A DNA stretch of 64,000 nt from Microbacterium atlanticum (lineage in GTDB: Bacteria; Actinomycetota; Actinomycetes; Actinomycetales; Microbacteriaceae), in contig NZ_CP063813.1 in NCBI RefSeq assembly GCF_015277815.1, forward strand, positions 3,648,989-3,712,988, read 5' to 3'. A model generated the notes under the pieces. It saw nothing but the letters and a program-made list of their open reading frames with translations, was not told the DNA's origin and searched no databases. Below are positions 27,120 through 35,859 of this stretch, one piece after another. The first letter of the stretch is position 1. The number at the start of each line of letters is the position of its first letter. The translations under genes and the position numbers were made by a program.

Positions 27120-27905
27120 ATGAGCACCAACGATCCGCGCGACCCGTACCGGAACGACGTTCCGCCTCGGACGACCGCAGACCTCCCGCGGGACTCCTCC
27201 GATGACCGCACGCGTCCCCTGCCGTCCGCGAGTGACGCGGACGGCGACGGCGTCCGCGACGACCGGGAGGTCGGCCGCGCTCAGACCGTGGACCGCGACC
27301 GCGACGGCGTCGCGGACGCCCGGCAGGGGTCGCTGCACGACACCGTCGTCGCGCGGGAGAAGGAGCGCTTCGGCGGCATGAAGTTCGGCGCCGCGTTCTT
27401 CGGATGGCTCACCGCCCTCGGCGCCCTCGTCTTCCTCACCGCCGTCGTGGCCGCGATCGGCGCCGCGACCGGGCTGAACGCTCCGCAGGTCGTCGAGGAT
27501 GCGGCGGAGGCCGCGAGCGAGAACGTGGGCGGCGCGACGATCATCGGCGCCATCGCGATCGGCATCGTGCTCTTCGTCGCATACTTCGCCGGCGGCTATG
27601 TCGCGGGGCGCATGGCTCGGTTCAGTGGGGCGAAGCAGGGGCTCGCCGTCTGGCTCTGGGCGATCGTGATCGCGATCCTCATCGCCGTCCTGACCGCAAT
27701 CGCGGGCAACCAGTGGGACATCCTCGCCAACGTGGACATCTTCCCCCGCATCCCGGTGAGCGCCGATACGGCGACCCTGACCGGAATCCTCACCGCCGTC
27801 GGCGCCGCCGTGGTCGCGCTGGCCGGCGCGGTTCTGGGCGGCATGACCGGCATGCGCTATCACCGGCGCGTCGACCGCGTCGGACTCGCCGGAGAACGCC
27901 ACTGA
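27120..27905 (+). CDS. Membrane protein with Asp-rich, calcium-repeat-like N-terminal region
   Basis: A 261-residue protein. Residues 1-80 are hydrophilic, with DxDxDG-type runs (ASDADGDGVRDDREVG and DRDRDGVADARQG) like thrombospondin type 3 calcium repeats. Four hydrophobic segments follow (FFGWLTALGALVFLTAVVAA; ATIIGAIAIGIVLFVAYFAG; LWAIVIAILIAVLTAIAG; VGAAVVALAGAVLGGMTG) and a basic tail. It starts 131 bp from the divergent hydrolase gene and lies just upstream of csbD, possibly one stress-linked unit. No named family recognised. Confidence 0.7.
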   Translation: MSTNDPRDPYRNDVPPRTTADLPRDSSDDRTRPLPSASDADGDGVRDDREVGRAQTVDRDRDGVADARQGSLHDTVVAREKERFGGMKFGAAFFGWLTALGALVFLTAVVAAIGAATGLNAPQVVEDAAEAASENVGGATIIGAIAIGIVLFVAYFAGGYVAGRMARFSGAKQGLAVWLWAIVIAILIAVLTAIAGNQWDILANVDIFPRIPVSADTATLTGILTAVGAAVVALAGAVLGGMTGMRYHRRVDRVGLAGERH

Positions 27906-27955
27906 TCCCGGGGCAAGCCCTACGACCTCTGTCCACACGATGAAAGGAGATGCCG

Positions 27956-28135
27956 ATGGGCGTCGGAGATGACATCAAGCACAACATGGAAGACATGAAA
28001 GGCAAGGCGAAGGAGGCTGTCGGGGACGCGACCGACAACGAGCGTCTGGAGCGCGAAGGCCAGGGCGAGCAGTTCGGCGCCAAGATGAAGAAGGCCGGCG
28101 ATGACGTGAAGGACGCGTTCACCGGCGATCGGTGA
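27956..28135 (+). CDS. CsbD-like stress protein
   Basis: A 59-residue, highly charged helical protein with the CsbD core DMKGKAKEAVGDATDNERLE and the tail DDVKDAFTGDR. CsbD-type proteins are general-stress proteins of unknown mechanism. ATG 27956 is preferred over the ATG 6 bp upstream because AAAGGAG then sits 6 bases before it. A strong terminator follows at 28145. Confidence 0.88.
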   Translation: MGVGDDIKHNMEDMKGKAKEAVGDATDNERLEREGQGEQFGAKMKKAGDDVKDAFTGDR

Positions 28136-28144
28136 TCTGCCGCC

Positions 28145-28182
28145 ACGGTGCCCCGGGATCCACGCGGACCCCGGGGCACCGT
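28145..28182. terminator. Hairpin terminator between csbD and the MATE gene
   Basis: Perfect 12-bp arms at 28145-28156 (acggtgccccgg) and 28171-28182, with a 14-base loop. The flanking genes converge here, so the hairpin can serve both strands. No T-run, as is common in actinobacteria. Confidence 0.85.
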
Positions 28183-28234
28183 CGCGTCTGCGGCGGTTCG
28201 AGTGCTGCGAGCAGTCCGTCGGTGGCGGACCGGA

Positions 28235-29689
28235 TCAGCCCCGCGTGCGGCGCCGGTCACGGGCGGACAGCACCGGGAACCGGGGCCGGTGGCGCGCAAT
28301 CTGGTCTGCCGGCGGCAGCGCGATCGGCTGCGTGATCACCGCGTCCACGGTCCTCGAGCCCTCGGCGGGCCCGATGACCGCGATGGGCGTGGTGGGTGTG
28401 GCCACCAGCGGCGTGACCGGTGCGCGCCCGAGCCGCCGGTGCGCGTGGATATAGGCCGGCACCAGCACGACCACCGCGCCGAGCCACGCGAGCGGGTTGC
28501 CCGCGGCGACGCCGACGAACCCGAAGAGCCCGCCGAGCACGATCGCCGACCCCATGCGCATGGCCAGTTCGATCACGCCGGTCACCGTGGGGATGAGCGC
28601 GTGTCCCAGCCCCTGCAGCGCACCGCGCAGCACGAAGAGGATGCCGAGGATCCAGTACGTCGCACCGTTGATCGCGAGCATCTGCGCGGCGAGGCCGACG
28701 ACCTCGCCTTCGCCGTCGCCGACGAACAGCCGCACGAGCGCCGCGCCGAAGATGATGAGAAGCAGCCCGATGACCACCGAGGCGGCCACTGCCATGCAGA
28801 GCGCCTGCTTCACTCCGCGCCGGATGCGGTCGGGGCGTCCGCCGCCGAAGTTCTGCGCGACGAACATCGACACCGCCAGACCCAGCGACTGCAGCAGCGT
28901 GAGCGCCAGCATGTCGACGCGGGCGGCTGCCGTGTACGCCGCGACCGCGTCCGCTCCCAGGGTGTTCAGCGCCACCTGCACCGCCAGGGTCCCGATCGCG
29001 ATGATCGACGCCTGCAGGCCCATCGGCAGCCCGAGGCGCAGGTGCTCGGCCAGCTCGGCGCGGCTGACACGCCAGTCCTCGCGACGCACGTGGAGCACCG
29101 GCATCCGTCGACGAACGAAGGCCAGGCACAGCAGCACCGAGGTCGCCTGCGACACGACGGTGGCCAGTGCCGCCCCCGCGACGCCCCAGCCGAGCGGGCC
29201 CACCATGAGGACGACGAGTCCCACGTTGAGGCCGCACGCCAGCGACAGGAAGAGGAGGGGAGTGCGCGAGTCGCCGATCGCGCGGATGATCGCCGAGAGG
29301 TAGTTGAAGAACATCATCGCGCCGGCGCCGAGGAAGCTGATCTGCGCGAAGATCACCGCGTCGTCCATCAGCTCGGGCGGTGTCTGCAGCAGCACGAGCA
29401 GCGGCGCGCTGATGAGCGGCGCCCCGACCGTGAGCACGACGGTGCACACCCCGGTGAGGATCGTGCCGGCTGCGACGGACCGGCGGACGGCGACGAGGTC
29501 GCGGGCACCGAATGCCTGAGCAGTCGGAATGGCGAAGCCTGACGTGAGGCCCCACGCGAACCCGAGCAGGAGGAACAGCATGCTCCCCGTCGCACCGACA
29601 GCGGCGAGCGCCTCGACGCCGAGCTGGCGGCCGACGACGATCGCATCGATCACGTGGTACAGCTGCTGCACCACGTTGCCGATGAGCAA
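28235..29689 (-). CDS. MATE-family multidrug exporter with anomalous 5' end
   Basis: A 484-residue reading with about 12 membrane segments and MATE blocks: IGNVVQQLYHVIDAIVVGRQ, VGATGSMLFLLLGFAWGLTSG and FFNYLSAIIRAIGDSRTPLL. The C-terminal tail beyond about 420 is long and soluble. The only in-frame start is TTG at 29689 with no ribosome site, and it would cut into the first helix. Family-like residues (GRVIALFSVPL) continue upstream to a TGA near 29726, while a neighbouring frame reads FDTLSGR, resembling the usual MATE N-terminus. Either a frameshift has damaged the 5' end (pseudogene) or an unusual start is used. The substrate is unknown. Confidence 0.75.
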   Translation of the reverse strand: MLIGNVVQQLYHVIDAIVVGRQLGVEALAAVGATGSMLFLLLGFAWGLTSGFAIPTAQAFGARDLVAVRRSVAAGTILTGVCTVVLTVGAPLISAPLLVLLQTPPELMDDAVIFAQISFLGAGAMMFFNYLSAIIRAIGDSRTPLLFLSLACGLNVGLVVLMVGPLGWGVAGAALATVVSQATSVLLCLAFVRRRMPVLHVRREDWRVSRAELAEHLRLGLPMGLQASIIAIGTLAVQVALNTLGADAVAAYTAAARVDMLALTLLQSLGLAVSMFVAQNFGGGRPDRIRRGVKQALCMAVAASVVIGLLLIIFGAALVRLFVGDGEGEVVGLAAQMLAINGATYWILGILFVLRGALQGLGHALIPTVTGVIELAMRMGSAIVLGGLFGFVGVAAGNPLAWLGAVVVLVPAYIHAHRRLGRAPVTPLVATPTTPIAVIGPAEGSRTVDAVITQPIALPPADQIARHRPRFPVLSARDRRRTRG

Positions 29690-29734
29690 CGGGACGGAGA
29701 ACAGGGCGATGACGCGCCCGACCGCTCAGTGTAT

Positions 29735-29746
29735 CGAATCGATTCG
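29735..29746. promoter_or_regulatory. CGAATCGATTCG palindrome, possible LacI-type operator upstream of the MATE gene
   Basis: A perfect 12-bp palindrome with a central CG, the pattern used by LacI-family regulators. It lies just upstream of a -10-like TACACT (minus strand, about 29727-29732). It sits between the xylanase stop and the MATE gene, so sugar-responsive control of the exporter is conceivable. No regulator gene is nearby. Confidence 0.4.
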
Positions 29747-29901
29747 GGGAGAATTGTGCAGAGGTCCGGATCCGAACGCTGCTCGCCGCAACGCGAACAG
29801 AAGGGGGTCGATGTTCAGTCGAGCCGGGGACCGGCGTGCCCGGCCGGCCATGGTGCCCGGTTCGCGGCGCGAAGGTCCCCCGGCACGGCCGAGAGCTCCG
29901 C

Positions 29902-31176
29902 TCAGCCATCCAGTCGCACGTCGATGACTGAGGCGTCGCCGGTTGCGGGAAGGAACAGGTCGGCGGAGCCGTGCGGCGCGGTCACGCGGTAGTCGCCCGC
30001 GAAGCCGCGCACTCGCACGAGCCCGTCGGCGTCGGGTCGCAGCGCCTGGGGCGCGTGCCACCATCCTCCGCGGATGAGCCGGCGCAGCGCGCGGTAGGCG
30101 GGCTTGCGCGAGCCGTCGGAACGGACGAGCCCCGACGGAGCCCCGAGCCAGGCGCCGTCGTCTGTCAGTCCCCAGTAGGTCAGCGACTCCACCGCGGGGT
30201 GCGCGACGACCGTGCGGTAGTGCCGCACCAGCTCATCGGCCTGTCGTTCCTCGCCCTCCGGGGTGGACGGCCACGAGTCCACGACGTAGTCGTTCAGATC
30301 GACGATCTCCGGCGGCATGAGGTCGCCCGAGAGCAGCGTCGTCTCGGTGAGCTGGAGGGGAAGGCCGAAACGGGCGAACCGCTCGAGGATCGTCCAGATC
30401 TGCTCCTCCCCGCGGAAGCCCTGGTGCATGTGGGTCTGCAGCCCGAGCGCGTCGATCCGCAGGCCGGCGTCGAGGCACTCCTCGATGAGCCGCTCGTAGT
30501 CCTCACCGAGGTCGAAGTCGTTCAGCACGAGGCGGGCTGAGGGGTTGGCCTCGCGTGCCGTCTCGAACGCCAGGCGCACCATCCCCACACGCCCCTTCTT
30601 CTGCGCGAGGCGGGTCACGGCGTTGTCCTCCGCCGTGAAGACGGGCAGGATCACCGCTTCGTTGATGGCGTCCCAGAGGTCGACGACGCCCGCGAAGGCG
30701 GTGACCTCCCGCGCGATGCGGTCGCGGATCGTGGCCTCCACTTCGGTGTCGGTCCGGTCCTGCAGCCAGAGGGGGGCCAGCGTGTGCCAGACGAGCGGAT
30801 GCCCCTTCACCCGGATTCCTCGGTCGGCGAACCAGCGGGCGACGGTGAGCAGCCGGGAGCTGTCCGGACTCCCCGGTCGCGGCTCGAAGCCGCGCCAGTA
30901 GAACGGCAGGGTGACGGTGTCGAAGAGATCGAGCCAGTCGTCGAGGAGCGGAACGGCGCGCTCAGCGTCGGCTCCGCCGAAGACGCGCCCCGCGTCTGCC
31001 GCCGTCCGCGGCGTCCCGCCGAGCAGGCCCACGAAGTCGAAGCCGATGTTCCCGAAGCCGAACGCGTGACGCGTCTGCTCCACCGTGACCGGGCCGTAGG
31101 CGACAGGCTGCCCGTCGGGAGCGACCACCCGCAGGGCGACCTCACGGAATCGGTGGGAAAGGTCCGGGGCCGACAT
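29902..31176 (-). CDS. GH10 endo-1,4-beta-xylanase, apparently cytoplasmic
   Basis: A 424-residue glycoside hydrolase family 10 enzyme. The (beta/alpha)8 motifs are FGFGNIGFDFVG, KGHPLVWHTLAP (about 124-135), the acid/base glutamate in WDAINEAV (Glu173), QTHMHQGFRG, and the nucleophile in LTETTLL (Glu278). A C-terminal domain of about 60 residues looks beta-rich (VRVRGFAGDYRVTAPHGSAD). ATG 31176 has AAGGAG upstream and gives no signal peptide, so it probably acts on imported xylo-oligosaccharides. No transporter or xylose genes are close. A longer start at 31224 would not add a signal peptide either. Confidence 0.88.
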   Translation of the reverse strand: MSAPDLSHRFREVALRVVAPDGQPVAYGPVTVEQTRHAFGFGNIGFDFVGLLGGTPRTAADAGRVFGGADAERAVPLLDDWLDLFDTVTLPFYWRGFEPRPGSPDSSRLLTVARWFADRGIRVKGHPLVWHTLAPLWLQDRTDTEVEATIRDRIAREVTAFAGVVDLWDAINEAVILPVFTAEDNAVTRLAQKKGRVGMVRLAFETAREANPSARLVLNDFDLGEDYERLIEECLDAGLRIDALGLQTHMHQGFRGEEQIWTILERFARFGLPLQLTETTLLSGDLMPPEIVDLNDYVVDSWPSTPEGEERQADELVRHYRTVVAHPAVESLTYWGLTDDGAWLGAPSGLVRSDGSRKPAYRALRRLIRGGWWHAPQALRPDADGLVRVRGFAGDYRVTAPHGSADLFLPATGDASVIDVRLDG

Positions 31177-31302
31177 CGGCTCTCCTTCAGGTCCGGGCGA
31201 GGGTTTTGTTTTCCTTCCCCACATATTCCCACGTCCGGTGCCTGCTACGGCGCGCAGAGGGCGAATCCGCAGCCCACAGCGCTCGGCGGAGGCTTCACGA
31301 CG

Positions 31303-31330
31303 ACGCTCGGCCGGTTCCCCAGCCGAGCGT
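31303..31330. terminator. Hairpin downstream of the secreted-protein gene
   Basis: 9-bp arms acgctcggc (31303-31311) and gccgagcgt (31322-31330) around a 10-base loop, extended outward by partly complementary gaggc and gcctc. It lies 36 bp past the stop of the minus-strand gene ending at 31366. The rest of the 189-bp gap up to the xylanase start holds an AT-richer stretch near 31205-31225 that may be the xylanase promoter. Confidence 0.6.
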
Positions 31331-31365
31331 GGTGGCCTCTCGGGCGCTTCGTCGGTCGATGGCGG

Positions 31366-31911
31366 TCAGACGCCCCAGTAGTCGAGGATCGCGGCGCAGT
31401 AGTCGTCATTCGTGCCGGTCGAGCCGAAGACCACCTCTTCACTGATCACCACGTCCTCTTCGATGTCGATGAGCAGAAGCAACCTCACCTGGCCGTCACC
31501 CTTCGCCAGCACCTTCCCGTTGTCGCCGACCAGGCGCCCACCGCCGGTGAGGAGCACGGTGATGCTCAGGGTGCCGTCGCCGTTGTCGACGATCTTCAGG
31601 TCCTTGCTGAGCGTGTTCGGCTGGACGTCGGTCACCGTCATCCCGTTGTACGTGAAGGTCTGAACGATTCGCAGCTTCTCGTGGAACCACTGCGGTCCGT
31701 CCTGACCCCTCATCTTGATCGAGCCGCTGCCCGTCTGGTCGTACGTGAAGGCGGCGTCCAGACCCGAACCGCAGAAGTCCGAGACTGTGCCGCTCGAGGA
31801 GGAGTCGAGGCTGTATCGCTCGACGACGCTCGCCTGGGCGGGCGCCGAGCCGCCGATGATGAGGCCGGCGGCGAGGAGCGCGCCGATGAACGAGCTGAGT
31901 TTGCGGAACAT
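31366..31911 (-). CDS. Small secreted protein of unknown function
   Basis: A 181-residue protein with a clear signal peptide (MFRKLSSFIGALLAAGLIIG, cleavage near AQA-SVV at about 26-28). The mature part is beta-rich with two well-spaced cysteines (DFCGSG and DDYCAAIL) that could form a disulfide, and a run VRLLLLIDIEEDVVIS. The ribosome site AGGA precedes ATG 31911. It has no recognised domain. Base composition is a little less GC-rich than neighbours. Confidence 0.75.
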   Translation of the reverse strand: MFRKLSSFIGALLAAGLIIGGSAPAQASVVERYSLDSSSSGTVSDFCGSGLDAAFTYDQTGSGSIKMRGQDGPQWFHEKLRIVQTFTYNGMTVTDVQPNTLSKDLKIVDNGDGTLSITVLLTGGGRLVGDNGKVLAKGDGQVRLLLLIDIEEDVVISEEVVFGSTGTNDDYCAAILDYWGV

Positions 31912-31984
31912 GATGGTCCTCTCTTCGGATCGTGTGAAACCCGCAGAGGATCGACCCCGACGCGACATGCGCGGATCCCCAAGC

Positions 31985-32004
31985 AGCCGACTCCCCTGTC
32001 GGCT
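31985..32004. terminator. Short hairpin downstream of the minus-strand membrane protein gene
   Basis: Perfect 7-bp arms agccgac and gtcggct around a 6-base loop, in the 185-bp gap between the gene ending at 32097 and the secreted-protein gene. It probably ends the dnaB transcript. Confidence 0.5.
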
Positions 32005-32096
32005 CCTCGCGCCTGAGGGTACTCCTGGGCGGCTTCGTCCGATACAGGGACGCGTGCCGCCCCGGATCCGCTCACCCTGCGAGCTTCGGGACTCGG

Positions 32097-32780
32097 TCAG
32101 CGCGTCGCGCTGATCACGAACGTCGCTGTGACGTCGGCGTTGGGAACGTCCACCGACACTTCGGCGGAGACCTCCGCGCCCTTGTGGGCAACGGGTGCCG
32201 TCCTCGCGGAGTAGACCCCGCCGCCCTCGGCGGCCGATGCGACCGTCAGATCGTCCTGCAACCGTTCGAGGTCGGCATCCGTCCACCCCCAGGACGGAGC
32301 GACGTCGCGCAGCTGCGGGAAGACGCTCTGCCACGCGCCGTCCGCTTCACGGACCAGCTCGACGGATTCCACGCGATCGCCGTCTGTCACGACGGTGAAG
32401 GAGCGCACGAGATCCAGGTAGAAGGCGCCGTCGGGCGCCACGACCACCGCTTCGATCGGCGTGATCGGCCGGAAGGTCTGGCGTCCGCGCTCTTCGAGCC
32501 CCACCGTTCGTGCGGGCAGGGAGTCTTCGCCGATGCGGATGCGGAGGATTCCCTGTCGCGTGAGGTAGTCGATGCCAGGCCCGCCGAACATCGACGTGCC
32601 ATCGGCTGCCTGCTGGTCTGCCGCGGCCGGCCGGCGAGAATCGGTCCACCACGAGTTCTGCATCAGCACGGCGGCGATGACGACTCCCACGCAGATCAGC
32701 GCCACGAAAGTGATCGGCAGCCAGCCGAGCAGACGCCGGCGGGCTCGCCGCTGTGCGGGAGACCGTGTCACGCCCTCCAC
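32097..32780 (-). CDS. Single-pass membrane protein of unknown function
   Basis: About 227 residues: a basic cytoplasmic N-terminus ([15 protein letters not shown]), one membrane helix (about 19-41, PITFVALICVGVVIAAVLMQ) and an extracytoplasmic domain with strand-like repeats (FRPITPIEAVVVAPDGAFYL). It starts 10 bp after the dnaB stop, so it is probably co-transcribed with dnaB. GTG 32780 and GTG 32771 are both possible; GGAGGG lies between them, so the start is uncertain. No family recognised. Confidence 0.7.
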   Translation of the reverse strand: MEGVTRSPAQRRARRRLLGWLPITFVALICVGVVIAAVLMQNSWWTDSRRPAAADQQAADGTSMFGGPGIDYLTRQGILRIRIGEDSLPARTVGLEERGRQTFRPITPIEAVVVAPDGAFYLDLVRSFTVVTDGDRVESVELVREADGAWQSVFPQLRDVAPSWGWTDADLERLQDDLTVASAAEGGGVYSARTAPVAHKGAEVSAEVSVDVPNADVTATFVISATR

Positions 32781-32790
32781 ACTACGGCGG

Positions 32791-34164
<1,374 letters not shown>

Positions 34165-34749
34165 AGGCTGCGCGTCCTCCCTGGCACTCGTCGTGGTCGT
34201 CGGTCGATGGATGTTCGGGCATCCGAAACGCACGCCTGCGCGCACGACCGAGGAGCGGGATCTTGAAGGATCGCACTCCGCTTCTGCGTCTGGCCCGACT
34301 GCCGCGCCACCCCCAGCATTGCGACGCGCGCGTCCCGAGTGGGCCGGACCCCACGCTATGGACGGCCTCCGACACTCGCAACAGCGGTTGTGGATAACTC
34401 TGTGGAGAGGTTGCGAGAAACGCCGATGCGCCTGTGAGCAACGCCTGTGGAGAACCGTCGGTGATTCTCCGCCTTCGATGCGGGAAACCGCCGCTGATCT
34501 GCGTCTCTGGTTTTCACAGGCTGTGGACGGCGATGTGGTTGAACCAGGGGTTGAAGGTTCGCGCGAGCGCGCCGACCTGTGCACAATTCTGCGCGTTGTG
34601 CAAGTCGGCGGTAGCGCCATATCCGGCCGAGCGCAACCCCCGCCCCGACGCCCTTGCCCCGGCCTCGGGTACCCGCTAACCTCTGAGGTCCAGGCACCCT
34701 CACGCACGATCCGTCCGGACGTGCGGCCCTTTCGTCGTGGGAGGTGAAC
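34165..34749. promoter_or_regulatory. 585-bp gene-free region with a DnaA-box-like cluster (34389-34530)
   Basis: No gene is visible. The region is less GC-rich than its surroundings and has an exact DnaA box TGTGGATAA at 34389-34397. Near matches follow: TGTGGAGAG (34401-34409), TGTGGAGAA (34446-34454), GTTTTCACA (34510-34518) and TGTGGACGG (34522-34530). A further symmetric TGTGCACAA lies at 34578-34586. It carries the promoters of dnaB (minus) and of the surface genes (plus). DnaA control of dnaB, or DnaA titration, is plausible. Confidence 0.6.
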
Positions 34750-35739
34750 GTGGAGATCGCAACCTCGCAGCTGCCGAGGATCATGCGGCTGACCCTCATC
34801 GGGACCGCTACCGCGTTCGCCTGGGTCGTCCTCTCGCTCGTGCTCGGCATCGGGCAGGCGCACGCGCAGGACGACGAGAAGGGGCTCCTCGGGGGTGCAC
34901 TCGGCGGCGTCACTGCCGCGGTCGACACCGCGGCGGCGACCGTGACGCAGACGGTCTCGACCGTGACCACAGGTGTGGTGTCGACGGCCGATACGGCGGT
35001 GGCATCGGCGCCGCCTCCCGTCCAGCAGCCGGTGAGCCAGGTGGTGCAGAACGTCGGAGCGGCCGTCGCGGCGGCCACGCAGCCGGTTGCGGATGCCGCT
35101 TCCGGCGGTGCCGTCGGCAGCATCGCGCAGCCGGTGGTCGACGCCGTGAAGGAGGTGCCGGTCGTCGGCGACCTCGTCGCGGCCGTCGGGATCGATGAGG
35201 CCGTCACCACCGTGGGCACCACCGTCGATGAGACGCTCGCCGGCGTCGTCGGCTCCGTCTCCGAGACCGGCGCCACCATCGGCGAGCCGCCCGTCGACGG
35301 CGTCGCGCCCCTCCCCGGTGCTCCGGAGCTGCCCGCGCTCGACCTTTCCAGCCCCGCCCACTCCAGCGCGGGCGACGCCGCGCCCGCCGACCTTGACCTC
35401 GGCGCTGCGGGCGTCTCTCCTCTCCTCGCGAGCGCCTCGGACGCTGCCACCGTCGCCCTGCGCGTCGCGTGGGCTGCGGCATCCGTCACCGTGGCCGGTG
35501 TCGCCGACGTCCTCCTCGACTCTTCCGCCGCGCTCGGCGCGAGCGGACCTTCCAGCTCTCCGGGCGGGCTCTGCCTGCCCTCCGCGTCGGCGGGACCCGG
35601 TGGTGCGGGTCCCGGCGCCTGGGCGCTCGTCGCCCTCGTTCCACTCGCCGCACACCGTGCCTGGGTGCGTCGAGCAGGTCCCGAGGACGAGCATGCGCCA
35701 CCGGCACCCGCCGGCTCCACCGACGTCTCCCCCGACTGA
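34750..35739 (+). CDS. Secreted low-complexity surface protein
   Basis: About 329 residues. A long signal peptide ends at GIGQAHAQ. An Ala/Val/Thr-rich region follows (TAAVDTAAATVTQTVSTVTT) of predicted amphipathic helix or coiled coil. There is a Pro/Ala linker, a hydrophobic C-terminal segment (GPGAWALVALVPLAAHRAW) and a charged tail, so it may stay membrane-attached; no sortase motif was found. GTG 34750 has GGGAGG five bases upstream; a GTG two codons earlier overlaps that site. It lies 120 bp upstream of the chaplin-like gene and is probably transcribed with it. Function unknown. Confidence 0.7.
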   Translation: MEIATSQLPRIMRLTLIGTATAFAWVVLSLVLGIGQAHAQDDEKGLLGGALGGVTAAVDTAAATVTQTVSTVTTGVVSTADTAVASAPPPVQQPVSQVVQNVGAAVAAATQPVADAASGGAVGSIAQPVVDAVKEVPVVGDLVAAVGIDEAVTTVGTTVDETLAGVVGSVSETGATIGEPPVDGVAPLPGAPELPALDLSSPAHSSAGDAAPADLDLGAAGVSPLLASASDAATVALRVAWAAASVTVAGVADVLLDSSAALGASGPSSSPGGLCLPSASAGPGGAGPGAWALVALVPLAAHRAWVRRAGPEDEHAPPAPAGSTDVSPD

Positions 35740-35859
35740 TCGGATCGCCGCCGCCCCGCTCCTGCGAGCGGGCTGCGGCAGATTCAGCGCGCTCTTCCGC
35801 GCGCTGCGCAGCGCCTCTTCGCGCGCTGCATCCGATTCATCTCGAAGGGGAACACACTC

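Noticed and set aside
34165..34749. Chromosomal origin at the DnaA-box cluster
   Set aside because: The rpmH cluster and expected dnaA are at the right edge, about 29 kb away, and there is no AT-rich unwinding region here.
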